DNA from: CADEDH01 sp965263455
GTDB taxonomy: Bacteria; Actinomycetota; Acidimicrobiia; Acidimicrobiales; SZUA-35
Direction of reading: 5' to 3'
Length of the DNA stretch: 64,000 nucleotides
NCBI GenBank assembly: GCA_965263455.1
Contig: CBDHHN010000004.1
Span: 62,001 to 126,000, forward strand
The translations under genes were made by a program, and so were the position numbers. Below are positions 56,492 to 64,000 of the stretch, one piece after another (the stretch's first letter is position 1; the number at the start of each line of letters is the position of its first letter). The notes beneath the pieces were generated by a model. The model was given only the letters and a program-made list of their open reading frames with translations, was not told the origin of the DNA and did not search any database.

Positions 56492-58062
56492 GTCGTCAAC
56501 TCCTCTGATTGTGGAGATCGGGGTTGGTCGGTGCCCGAGGGGACGACACGAACGGTCCCGTCGGTCACCTGGTACACGTGGTCGCTCTCACGGTCGACCA
56601 GAGGTCGCTGATGGGAGATGAGCAGGTGGAGGGCCCGGGTGGTCGCCTGCAGATCGCGCAGCAGGGCCACGATGTCGTCCCGGATGGCCCAATCGAGGGC
56701 GGAGACAGGCTCGTCCAGCACCAGCACCAGGGGCCGCCGGATCACGGCTCGAGCGATGCCGGCCCGTTGACACTGGCCGCCCGAGAGCGCGGTCGGCGGC
56801 CGCTCGACCTGGGCCGGGGTAAGGCCGACCTCGGCCAGCAGGGTGCGGGCCCGGTCGGTGGCCTCGCCCGGCGGGCGCCCGGCCGCCACCAGCGGCTCGG
56901 CCACCTGGGCCAGGATCGAGCGGCGGGGGTTGAGCGAGCCGAAGGGGTCCTGGAAGACGTACTGGACCAAACCGGCCCGCTCCACTCGGCCGACCCGATC
57001 GGGGCCGGACACCGGCCGACCACCGATCCGAACCACCCCTTCGGTCGGGGCCAGGATGCCGGCCACGATCCGGGCCAGCGTCGTCTTGCCCGCCCCCGAC
57101 CGGCCGACGAGACCGACGGTGGTGCCGGGTGCCGCCGACAGGTTCACGTCGCGGAGCACGGCGGTTGAAGGCCGGCGCCGGAACCGGCGAGCGCGCCCGT
57201 AGCACTTGGACACGCCCACGATCTCGAGGACGTCCTGCGCCGTGTCGTCGCTGTCGACGGCATCGACTGCCGGGCCCGTCCCCGCAGGGACCGAGACGGG
57301 CGGGATCGGCGACGCCGTGACCGAAGGCGCGCGGCTCGCCGTGACCCCGTCGACGATGGTGGTGGTCTCGTCGGCCATGGCCTCGACGACGTCGTGGTCG
57401 TGGGTGATCAGCAGCACGCCCAGGCCGTCCCGCTCGACCCGATCCCGAACCAGCGCCAGGATGTGGGCCTGGGTGTCGTCGTCCAGGGCCGTGGTCGGTT
57501 CGTCGGCGATGAGAAGGGACGGCCGGTTGCACAGGGCCATGGCGAGTGCCACCCGCTGGCACATGCCGCCCGACAACTGGGCCGGATGGGAGCGGGCCAC
57601 CCGCTCCGGGTCGGGCAGGTCGACCGACGCCAGTTCCTCGATGGCGAGGGCCCGGGCTTGGCTCATGGCCATCGGCCGGTGGCGGCGGATGGCCTCCACC
57701 AACTGGCCACCTACCCGGAAGGCGGGATGCAGACACCCCAGGGCGTTCTGGCCGACGTAGCCGATCATCGAGCCGCGGATGGCGCTCCACGCTCGACGGT
57801 CGAGGGTGAGCAGGTCGTCATCCACCCCGGCGAGGCGTATCGAGCCCGAAGGTGCGGCCGCGGCCGGGAGCAGTCCGACCGAGGCCAGCGACGTCAAGGT
57901 CTTACCGCTGCCGGACTCCCCCACGAGGCAGTGCACCGAGCCCCGCCGCACCGTCAGCGAGACATCCCGCACGGCGGTGTGCGCGCCGATGCGGACGCCG
58001 AGCTGGTCGATGACCAGCTGTTCTGCTGCTCTCGGCGTTTCGAATACGGGAATGAGAACCAC
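56470..58062 (-). CDS. Double ATP-binding protein of the oligopeptide-type ABC transporter (DppD-DppF fusion)
   Basis: 530 residues with two complete ABC domains. First (about 15-240): Walker A GESGSGKT, signature LSGGMCQR, Walker B LLIADEPTTALD. Second (about 280-515): Walker A GRSGAGKT, VFQDPFGSLNPRRSI, signature LSGGQCQR, Walker B VLVLDEPVSALD, H-loop LLISHQRP. Together with the two permeases and the lipoprotein it makes a full importer. GTG 58062 is the only upstream start; AAGGAG is almost touching it (one base), so the true start may differ or be leaderless. Confidence 0.9.
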   Translation of the reverse strand: MVLIPVFETPRAAEQLVIDQLGVRIGAHTAVRDVSLTVRRGSVHCLVGESGSGKTLTSLASVGLLPAAAAPSGSIRLAGVDDDLLTLDRRAWSAIRGSMIGYVGQNALGCLHPAFRVGGQLVEAIRRHRPMAMSQARALAIEELASVDLPDPERVARSHPAQLSGGMCQRVALAMALCNRPSLLIADEPTTALDDDTQAHILALVRDRVERDGLGVLLITHDHDVVEAMADETTTIVDGVTASRAPSVTASPIPPVSVPAGTGPAVDAVDSDDTAQDVLEIVGVSKCYGRARRFRRRPSTAVLRDVNLSAAPGTTVGLVGRSGAGKTTLARIVAGILAPTEGVVRIGGRPVSGPDRVGRVERAGLVQYVFQDPFGSLNPRRSILAQVAEPLVAAGRPPGEATDRARTLLAEVGLTPAQVERPPTALSGGQCQRAGIARAVIRRPLVLVLDEPVSALDWAIRDDIVALLRDLQATTRALHLLISHQRPLVDRESDHVYQVTDGTVRVVPSGTDQPRSPQSEELTTCDKPTD

Positions 58063-58186
58063 TCTCCTTAGACCGGCAGCATCCTAGGCCGCGCCCCCTG
58101 TCGATTCCACGACGGTCATGGACACCCTCGCCCCACAGCAGCGCAGGTCAACCCGCCGGCACGGGAGCACCGTCTCCCCTGGTAGC

Positions 58187-58192
58187 TACGCT
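58187..58192 (+). promoter_or_regulatory. Putative -10 element (TACGCT) before a mini-ORF
   Basis: TACGCT ends six bases before GTG 58199, as in the leaderless promoters elsewhere in the window, but this GTG opens a 12-codon ORF, not the ATP-grasp gene. Confidence 0.45.
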
Positions 58193-58198
58193 CGCCCC

Positions 58199-58237
58199 GT
58201 GCAGATCAACGTGACGATCGAGCGATGGCGCCGTTGA
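58199..58237 (+). CDS. Possible leader peptide (12 residues)
   Basis: GTG at the predicted transcription start reads (M/V)QINVTIERWRR then TGA. It overlaps the ATG 58225 of the next gene in another frame. It could couple or attenuate translation of the ATP-grasp gene, or be fortuitous. Too short to judge from coding statistics. Confidence 0.3.
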   Translation: MQINVTIERWRR

Positions 58238-59136
58238 CCGCGGTCCGCGCTGGGCATCTCGTGAGCGACCCGACGATCGCGCTCACCACCTGCCGGACCT
58301 GGCCCGGGCTCTCCGCCTCCGACCGGCTCCTGGCCACCGAGCTCGAGCGATCGGGCATCCGGGTGACGGTGGCACCGTGGAACGACGACGAACAGGAGGT
58401 CTTCCGGCAGGCGGACCTCGTCGTGCTTCGATCGAACTGGGACTTCCACCATCACCTGCCCCGGTTCCGAGCCTGGTTGGACTCGGTGGAGTCGACCGGC
58501 CCCAGGCTCCGAAACCCGGGGCCCCTCGTCCGCTGGGGGCTGGACAAACGGCGCATCCTCTCGGATCTGCTGGGTTCGGGACTACGGATACCGGCACTCA
58601 CCACCCTCGACCCGGCTCGCCCTCTCGGCGCCCTTGACTGGGCCGACGCCAGGGGTCTGGACCAGGTGGTCGTCAAGCCCGCCCACGGGGCCAGCGGGTT
58701 CGCGGTGGAGCTGGTCGAACGACGGGATCTCCCCCACCGGCTGACGGATCTGATCGCCGGGGCCGACGGCCGACCGCTGCTGATGCAGGAGTACCTCCCC
58801 GAGATCGTGAACGGTGAGTATTCGCTGGTCTTCTTCGATGGCCGCTTCTCCCACGCCTTCGTCAGGACGCCGGCGCCGGGTGACTACCGGGTCAACGGCG
58901 GCCACGGTGGCACGCTGGCCGCAGTGCCCGAGGTCGACGGTGAGCTGGTCGACTACGGGGCCAAGGTGGCGGCCATGCTCCCGAGTCAGCCCTTGTACCT
59001 CCGGGTCGACCTGGTCGGGGACGGCGGCGGCTATGCGGTGATGGAGGTCGAGGTCAACGAACCCGGCCTCGGGTTGGACCTGGCCCCGGGCTCGGCCCGA
59101 CGTTTCGCCGACGCCCTGGCCGCCTCGCTCCCCTGA
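58225..59136 (+). CDS. ATP-grasp family enzyme
   Basis: 303 residues from ATG 58225; GTG 58261 just before the first strand (VSDPTIALTTC) may be the real start. Central ATP-grasp features: LDKRRIL ... VVVKPAHGASGFAVELV (ATP-binding loop), LLMQEYLPEIVNGEYSLVFF, and EVEVNEPGLGLDL with the metal-binding acidic/Asn residues. Related to RimK/glutathione-synthetase-like ligases found in actinobacteria, substrate unknown. It stands alone and probably makes an amide/peptide bond on a small molecule. Confidence 0.75.
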   Translation: MAPLTAVRAGHLVSDPTIALTTCRTWPGLSASDRLLATELERSGIRVTVAPWNDDEQEVFRQADLVVLRSNWDFHHHLPRFRAWLDSVESTGPRLRNPGPLVRWGLDKRRILSDLLGSGLRIPALTTLDPARPLGALDWADARGLDQVVVKPAHGASGFAVELVERRDLPHRLTDLIAGADGRPLLMQEYLPEIVNGEYSLVFFDGRFSHAFVRTPAPGDYRVNGGHGGTLAAVPEVDGELVDYGAKVAAMLPSQPLYLRVDLVGDGGGYAVMEVEVNEPGLGLDLAPGSARRFADALAASLP

Positions 59137-59179
59137 CCCTCGACGGGGGCAACGGGCCGCCGGACGCCGCCGCCGGGGC

Positions 59180-59185
59180 TACCGT
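59180..59185 (+). promoter_or_regulatory. Putative -10 element (TACCGT), leaderless start
   Basis: TACCGT ends seven bases before ATG 59193. Confidence 0.5.
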
Positions 59186-59192
59186 TCGGCAG

Positions 59193-59744
59193 ATGTCGGG
59201 CCCGAACCCCATCGCCGTGCTCTTCCTCGACATCGACGGCACCGTTCGCCAGAGCAAGGACGATGCGCTGGGGCGCCTGGTCAACGGCCCGAAGGACGTG
59301 ATCGTCTTTCCCCGGGCCGTCGACCGCATGCGCCAGTGGCGAGCCCGCGGCGGCCTCGTCGTCGGGGTCTCCAACCAGGGTGGGATCGCCCTCGGGCTCG
59401 TGAGCAAGGGCCGAGTGGCCGAGGCGATGGCCGAGACCGAACGCCAGGCCGAGGGCCTGTTCGAGCTGATCTGGTGGTGTCCGCACCACCCCAAGGCCGC
59501 CAACCGCGCCATGGCGCGGTGCAGCTGCCGGAAGCCGGCCCCCGGCGCCATCACCGAAGCGGTACGGGCCCTCGAACACCATCGGCGCTCACAGGGCCAT
59601 GGGCCCGAGTCCTACCCGCTGTCGTTGGGGCTGATGGTCGGCGACCGTCCGGAGGACCGGGCGTGCGCCGAAGCAGCGGGCCTACGGTTCCAATGGGCCG
59701 CCGACTGGCGGGAGGGCGCGTCGACGGACGACCCGCCGTCGTAG
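59193..59744 (+). CDS. HAD-IIIA phosphatase (GmhB / histidinol-phosphatase-like)
   Basis: 183 residues. VLFLDIDGTVR is motif I with the nucleophilic Asp, VVGVSNQGGIALG is motif II, CPHHP ... CSCRKPAPG is the zinc-binding loop and lysine of the HAD-IIIA group, and MVGDRPEDRACAEAAG is motif IV. Such enzymes hydrolyse heptose bisphosphate or similar phosphomonoesters; here the substrate is not indicated by neighbours. Confidence 0.85.
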   Translation: MSGPNPIAVLFLDIDGTVRQSKDDALGRLVNGPKDVIVFPRAVDRMRQWRARGGLVVGVSNQGGIALGLVSKGRVAEAMAETERQAEGLFELIWWCPHHPKAANRAMARCSCRKPAPGAITEAVRALEHHRRSQGHGPESYPLSLGLMVGDRPEDRACAEAAGLRFQWAADWREGASTDDPPS

Positions 59745-59757
59745 CATCCGCCACGGC

Positions 59758-60624
59758 TCAGTGGTAGATCTGCTCCCAGTCGAGCTGATCGTCGGGCGGG
59801 AGGACCGCCGCCAGGTCGCTGAGCAGGTCGAACAGTCGGCGGCTCCGATCGGGCCCGAGATGCTGCCATACCGGCAGGTCGAGGCGGTCGGTGAGCTCCT
59901 CGATCCGCCGTCGACCGGACCGTCCTTCGGCTGTGACCGTCCCGGCACCATCCAGCCACCCTCGGGCGACCAGGCGGGCCTCGGCCCGCTGCTCGTCGGC
60001 CTCGGTCCAGCGGGCCTCGTCCTGGATCCAGTCCCGGGGGGCGCCGCCCACGGCAACGTGGGACACCACGGACTCACAGCCGTCGAGGCCCTCGGTGGTC
60101 AGGGCGATCAGATGGTTCCCGCTCCGGAACTCCCGCAGCAGCGTGCAACCGTGCCACAACCGGAGGTGGGCGGGCTCCGGCCATTCCAGCCCGGCCCACC
60201 CGGCGAACAGGGTCCGGCCCATGGGGTCGGCGGCGGTGACCGCTTCGGCCACCAACCCGGCCGCCTCGGCCATGGCCTCACCGTCGACAGCCTGGCCGTA
60301 GACCCGCCGCAAGGCCCGGTCCATCCCCCGGTAGCGGGCGGCCAGCACGGCGTCCCGGGACGAGAACCGCCAGGCGTCGGGAATGGCCCGATCGATCCGG
60401 ACCCGGCTGTAGTAGAAGAAGGTCGAGGCCACGATCTCGGGACCGACCTCGCCCACAGGTGCGACCCGGGTGGCGAAGTAGTTCATCCAGAAGCCTTTGA
60501 GCCCGGCCGCGGTGCCCTCCTCCCGCACCTCGGGAGCCAGATAGCACAGCCCGTGGAATCGTTCGACGGCCTCCCACATGGCCCGGCTGGAATCGGCCCG
60601 GAGAGGAACAGCATCGGCGCTCAT
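59758..60624 (-). CDS. SCO6745-family protein
   Basis: 288 residues from ATG 60624. AVERFHGLCYLAPEVREEG, GLKGFWMNYFATRVAPVG and ASTFFYYSRVRIDRAIPDAW are the conserved features of the actinobacterial SCO6745 group, a helical protein of unknown function. A TACGCT -10 six bases upstream sets the start. It converges with the HAD gene, 13 bases apart. Confidence 0.8.
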   Translation of the reverse strand: MSADAVPLRADSSRAMWEAVERFHGLCYLAPEVREEGTAAGLKGFWMNYFATRVAPVGEVGPEIVASTFFYYSRVRIDRAIPDAWRFSSRDAVLAARYRGMDRALRRVYGQAVDGEAMAEAAGLVAEAVTAADPMGRTLFAGWAGLEWPEPAHLRLWHGCTLLREFRSGNHLIALTTEGLDGCESVVSHVAVGGAPRDWIQDEARWTEADEQRAEARLVARGWLDGAGTVTAEGRSGRRRIEELTDRLDLPVWQHLGPDRSRRLFDLLSDLAAVLPPDDQLDWEQIYH

Positions 60625-60630
60625 GACCGG

Positions 60631-60636
60631 AGCGTA
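60631..60636 (-). promoter_or_regulatory. Putative -10 element (TACGCT), leaderless start
   Basis: On the minus strand TACGCT ends six bases before ATG 60624. The gap from 60637 to the tRNA at 60905 shows nothing else I can support. Confidence 0.5.
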
Positions 60637-60904
60637 GGTGGGTCTCGATCCGCCCGCACCGGTCGGGATCGAGAACGAAGGCGACCACGGGCGAACAGCC
60701 TGATGATGCCCACCCGAAAATCCTCGGATCAGGATGAGGGAAGGCCTGGTCGCCAACGGTACGTCGACCAACGGTAGGCAACGTCGCGAACAGCCACTGC
60801 GTCTCGAAGGTCCCGCTCCGAAACGGCCTCAGCGGCAGACGTCGACGCTGCAGGATGGTCCGCCGCTCCGGGCATACGTCGAACCGCTACGACCTGGGAC
60901 TATG

Positions 60905-60980
60905 TGGCTCCGGGGGTGAGGCTCGAACTCACGACCCACTGATTAACAGTCAGTTGCTCTGCCAACTGAGCTACCCCGGA
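60905..60980 (-). tRNA. tRNA-Asn (anticodon GUU)
   Basis: Minus-strand cloverleaf: acceptor TCCGGGG/CCCCGGA, D-stem GCTC/GAGC, anticodon arm AACTGACTGTTAATCAGT with GTT, T-arm GTGAG-TTCGAGC-CTCAC, discriminator G and an encoded CCA (unlike the Ile2 tRNA in this window). Confidence 0.95.
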
Positions 60981-61070
60981 AGGAGGTTGTGAGGATACCA
61001 AGATCTGATCGACCTCGGCGCCGAGTTCTCCAGTGGGCCGAGCAGCTTTCCCACCAGGGTTGCCGCGGGC

Positions 61071-62333
61071 TCAGTCGAGGTAGTCGCGCAGCTTCTCGCT
61101 GCGCAGGGGGTGGCGGAGCTTGGCCAGGGTCTTGGACTCGATCTGGCGGATCCGCTCCCGGGTCACCCCGAACTCCTTGCCCACCTCCTCCAGGGTCCGG
61201 GGCCGGCCGTCGACCAACCCGAACCGCAGGCGGACCACCTCCGACTCCCGCTCCGAGAGGTCGTCGAGCACGTCGCGCACCGTCTGCTCCAACAGCTTGC
61301 GGGCCGCCAGATCCAGTGGGGCGGCGCCGCGGTCGGCGATGAAGTCGGCCATCGAGGTGTCGTCCTCGTCGCCGACCGGCGAGTCGAGCGAGAGAGGATC
61401 CTGCTGAGCGATCCGCAGGATCTCGGCCACCTTCTCCTCGTCGAGGTCGACCTCCGACCCGATCTCGGCCAGCGTCGGATCCCGCTCGAGCTTCTGGGCC
61501 AGGGCCCGCTGGGCCCGGACGACCTTGTTGATCGACTCGACCATGTGCACCGGGACCCGAATGGTCCGCGACTGGTCGGCGATGGCCCGGGTGATGGCCT
61601 GACGGATCCACCACGTGGCGTAGGTGGAGAACTTGAACCCCTTGGAGTGGTCGAACTTCTGCACCGCCCGCATCAGGCCCAGGTTGCCCTCCTGGATCAG
61701 ATCCAGGATGGGGACCCCCCGTCCCACGTAGCGCTTGGCGATCGACACCACCAGCCGCAGGTTGGCCGAGGTCAACTCCTGGCGGGCCCGATCCCCGTCG
61801 CGCACCGCTCGCCGCAGACGATGGCGCTCGTCGGCCGGCAGGCCGTTCCACTGCCCCGTGGTCAGCGCCTCGGCCGATGCCGCCGCCGCCTCGGCCCCGA
61901 CCTCGATCCGCTTGGCCAGGGCCACCTCTTCCCCGGCGTCGAGCAACGGAACCTTGCCGATCTCCTTGAGGTACATCTTGACCGGATCGGCCGACCCGCT
62001 GGCCCGGGCCATGGCGGCGGCCGCCATCTTGGCCGGATCCCGTCGGGGCCGGTACCGGCCGTTGGCCCCGGCGCCGTTGGCTGCAGGGGTGCCGGCATCG
62101 GCGGCGTCGACGGTCTCGTCGTCGAACGGGATCTGGTTCTCGGTCAGGAAGATGCGGACCTCGGCCAGCACGGACGGGGTCAGCTCGACCCGGGGCATGA
62201 CCTCGACCACGTCCTGGGGCGTGAGCGGGCGACCGGCGCGGGCACGCAACAGCAGACGCTCCCGGTGCTCGTCCAAAAGTCCCGCGCCGGTTGCAGTGAG
62301 ATCAGATGTTGCGACGGCGGGCTGCTCGCTCAC
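61071..62333 (-). CDS. rpoD: Primary (housekeeping) RNA polymerase sigma factor
   Basis: 420 residues from GTG 62333. Short N-terminal region with DEHRERLLLRARAGRP; region 1.2 DPVKMYLKEIGKVPLLDAGE; regions 2.1-2.4 ANLRLVVSIAKRYVGRG ... DLIQEGNLGLMRAV ... FSTYATWWIRQAITRAIADQ; region 4.2 TLEEVGKEFGVTRERIRQIE. All promoter-recognition regions are intact, giving a group 1 or close group 2 factor. The GTG overlaps the dnaG stop (GTGA), an arrangement typical of the macromolecular synthesis operon. AGGAGG lies four bases before the start. Confidence 0.95.
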   Translation of the reverse strand: MSEQPAVATSDLTATGAGLLDEHRERLLLRARAGRPLTPQDVVEVMPRVELTPSVLAEVRIFLTENQIPFDDETVDAADAGTPAANGAGANGRYRPRRDPAKMAAAAMARASGSADPVKMYLKEIGKVPLLDAGEEVALAKRIEVGAEAAAASAEALTTGQWNGLPADERHRLRRAVRDGDRARQELTSANLRLVVSIAKRYVGRGVPILDLIQEGNLGLMRAVQKFDHSKGFKFSTYATWWIRQAITRAIADQSRTIRVPVHMVESINKVVRAQRALAQKLERDPTLAEIGSEVDLDEEKVAEILRIAQQDPLSLDSPVGDEDDTSMADFIADRGAAPLDLAARKLLEQTVRDVLDDLSERESEVVRLRFGLVDGRPRTLEEVGKEFGVTRERIRQIESKTLAKLRHPLRSEKLRDYLD

Positions 62334-64000
62334 TGGACCTCCTCCAAATCCTCGACAACCCACGCTAGCAAGCCTTCGACCGTTGGTGCCTTGCGGGCCG
62401 GCTCTTGCAGTTCCTCGAACTGCAGCCGGAACCACTCGAAGTCCTTCGCCAACCGCCGGGCCTCCTCGCCCTGGGCGTGACGGGCCTCCCGCCGATACTC
62501 GTCCATCAGGCGCCCCAGATACCCCCGCCAGAGCAACGCCACGACGTCGACCGGGTCGGCCGTCGACTCCTGCACCGACAGCCGCTGCACGAAGGCCGCC
62601 ACCTCCGGGCCTCCGTGCTCGATGACCTCGTGCAGGCTGTCGTAGGAGCACAGCAGGTCGTACACGGCGGCGCACGACGGGTCGGTGAACAGGTCGGGTA
62701 TGAGCTGGTCGAGGATCTCGTCACCCTTGGCCACCGCCAGCCGCAGGACCTCCAGCTCGGGGCTGTCCCGTTCGTGCTCGATCCGGACCCGAGGGCGGCT
62801 CTCGTCGCGACGGTCCACCGGGCGAACCCCGTCCCGAAGCATGGTCCGGATGATGTCGGGTTCGAAGTGGCAGCGGCTGGCCACCGTCATCACGTACTGG
62901 TCTCGGACCAGGGGATCGGGGTGCTCAGCAACCATGGCCAGGGCCCGCTCGGCGGCCCGGGCCCGGCCCTCGTTGGTCGATCGGTCGACGGCCTCGATGG
63001 CCCGGTCGACCCGGAACTCCAGGAACGGCCGGGCCTCCTCCACGGCCGCCCGGAGGCGGTCGGGGTCGCTCAGGGCCAGGTCGGCGGGATCGCCCCCCAC
63101 CGGCAGTGCGGCCACGGCCACGTCGAGGTCGTGGGTGCTCTCCCACTCGTAGAACCGGGCCGCGGCATTCTGGCCGGCGGCATCGGCGTCGAAGGAGAGC
63201 ACCACCCGGCGGGCGAAGCGACGCAGGAGCTTGACGTGCTCCTCGGTGAGGGCCGTGCCGCAGGTGGCCACGGCCCGGCCGAGCCCGGCCTGGGCGTAAC
63301 CGATGACGTCGGTGTAGCCCTCGCACACGATGACCTCGTCGGCCTCGACGACGGCGGTCTTGGCCCGATGGAGCCCGTAGAGCACCTTGCTCTTGGCGTA
63401 GACCTCCGACTCCGAGGTGTTCTTGTACTTCGGCCCGTCCGAACCCGGAAGATTGCGGCCCCCGAAGCCGACAGGCTTGCCCTGAGGGTCGAAGATCGGA
63501 AACAGGATCCGGGCCCGGAACGCATCCTGCTGGCGTCCTCGCCGGTTGACGAACCCCAATCCGCTGTCGGTCAGGTCCCGGTCGGACAGGCGGAGGGCCC
63601 GAGCCAGCAGATCCCACCCGTCGGGGGCCCAACCCAAGCGATAGTCGCGGACGACCTCGCCGTCGTAGCCCCGCTGGCGGAGGTAGCCCCGAGCGGGACC
63701 GGCCTCGGGCGAGGTCAGCAGGCGATCGTGGTACCACTCGACGGCCTCGGCGATGGCGTCCTGCAGGACGGCCTTGCGCCGCCGTTCCTCCCCCTGACCG
63801 CTCGTGGTGTACCGAAGCGAGAGACCGGCCTTGCCCGCCAGCCACTCGACGGCGCCGACGAAATCGAGCTGCTCCTTCTCCTGGACGAAGGTGATCATGT
63901 CGCCCCCCACCCCGCAACCGAAGCAGTAGTAGAGGCCGTCCTCGACGTTGACCGAGAACGACGGCGACTTCTCGGCGTGGAACGGGCACAGCCCCTGCCA
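62330..64000 (-). CDS. dnaG: DNA primase, 5' end outside the window
   Basis: At least 556 residues; the frame is open to the right edge. The start of the visible part (LCPFHAEKSPSFSVN ... YYCFGCGVGGD) is the CHC2 zinc finger. FVQEKEQLDFVGAVEWLA is the RNA polymerase-domain core. The TOPRIM acidic motifs are VIVCEGYTDVIGYAQAG and SFDADAAGQNAA. The C-terminal ~140 residues form the helicase-binding region. Makes RNA primers at the fork. Followed directly by rpoD, so the pair is co-transcribed. Confidence 0.97.
   Translation of the reverse strand, partial: WQGLCPFHAEKSPSFSVNVEDGLYYCFGCGVGGDMITFVQEKEQLDFVGAVEWLAGKAGLSLRYTTSGQGEERRRKAVLQDAIAEAVEWYHDRLLTSPEAGPARGYLRQRGYDGEVVRDYRLGWAPDGWDLLARALRLSDRDLTDSGLGFVNRRGRQQDAFRARILFPIFDPQGKPVGFGGRNLPGSDGPKYKNTSESEVYAKSKVLYGLHRAKTAVVEADEVIVCEGYTDVIGYAQAGLGRAVATCGTALTEEHVKLLRRFARRVVLSFDADAAGQNAAARFYEWESTHDLDVAVAALPVGGDPADLALSDPDRLRAAVEEARPFLEFRVDRAIEAVDRSTNEGRARAAERALAMVAEHPDPLVRDQYVMTVASRCHFEPDIIRTMLRDGVRPVDRRDESRPRVRIEHERDSPELEVLRLAVAKGDEILDQLIPDLFTDPSCAAVYDLLCSYDSLHEVIEHGGPEVAAFVQRLSVQESTADPVDVVALLWRGYLGRLMDEYRREARHAQGEEARRLAKDFEWFRLQFEELQEPARKAPTVEGLLAWVVEDLEEVQ

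Overview
The window reads as chromosomal DNA of a very GC-rich actinobacterium. The base composition, many GTG starts, translationally coupled genes (GTGA/ATGA overlaps), promoters of the form TAnnnT a few bases before the start codon, a mycothiol-type DinB protein and an LLM-class flavin oxidoreductase all fit. An Acidimicrobiia-like lineage is my best guess from gene content; this is inference. Genes are packed densely and no gap without a gene exceeds 300 bases. I see no insertion sequence, prophage or CRISPR array. The left edge cuts a D-lactate dehydrogenase-like gene and the right edge cuts dnaG.

Layout. 1-7.6 kb: dehydrogenase fragment, a DoxX-like membrane protein gene broken by two frameshifts, tRNA-Ile2(CAU), a Tat-lipoprotein intradiol dioxygenase, a membrane Ser/Thr kinase, a PhzF protein and an LLM oxidoreductase. 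7.7-11.5 kb (minus): lipoprotein, HlyD/MacA-like adaptor with a peptidoglycan-binding domain, MacB-like ATPase and permease. 11.6-16.1 kb: coupled DUF4129 / MoxR / DUF58 operon. 16.4-19.6 kb: assimilatory sulfur operon (sulfite reductase, APS reductase, siroheme synthase), in which the third enzyme makes the cofactor of the first. 19.7-26 kb: complete Mrp Na+/H+ antiporter (mrpA-B fusion, C, D, E, F, G). 26-27 kb: ferritin-like protein and NYN-domain RNase.

27.1-47.0 kb (minus) is the remarkable region: about 20 kb of surface-protein export genes. The first six are translationally coupled. (1) A BcsA-like protein with a degenerate glycosyltransferase domain and an intact PilZ c-di-GMP-binding motif. 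(2) A small TasA-like secreted protein. (3) A SipW/ER-type signal peptidase fused to GGDEF and EAL domains. (4, 5) Two more small TasA-like or SipW-type substrates. (6) A second SipW-type signal peptidase fused through a Pro/Thr linker to a DUF2341/LamG adhesin. Downstream lie a canonical TasA/CalY-like protein and a 2448-residue PKD/propeller/CSLREA/beta-helix/LamG surface protein. I infer a c-di-GMP-linked fibre or adhesin secretion system that joins second-messenger turnover to signal-peptide processing. I know of no characterised equivalent.

47.1-64 kb: a NIF3/CutA-like domain protein, PPK2, a hotdog thioesterase, a B12-binding MerR-like regulator, a DinB/MDMPI protein, a methyltransferase, a quinone oxidoreductase-like dehydrogenase, an oligopeptide-type ABC transporter (permeases, lipoprotein, double ATPase), an ATP-grasp enzyme, a HAD phosphatase, an SCO6745-family protein, tRNA-Asn, and the rpoD-dnaG pair.
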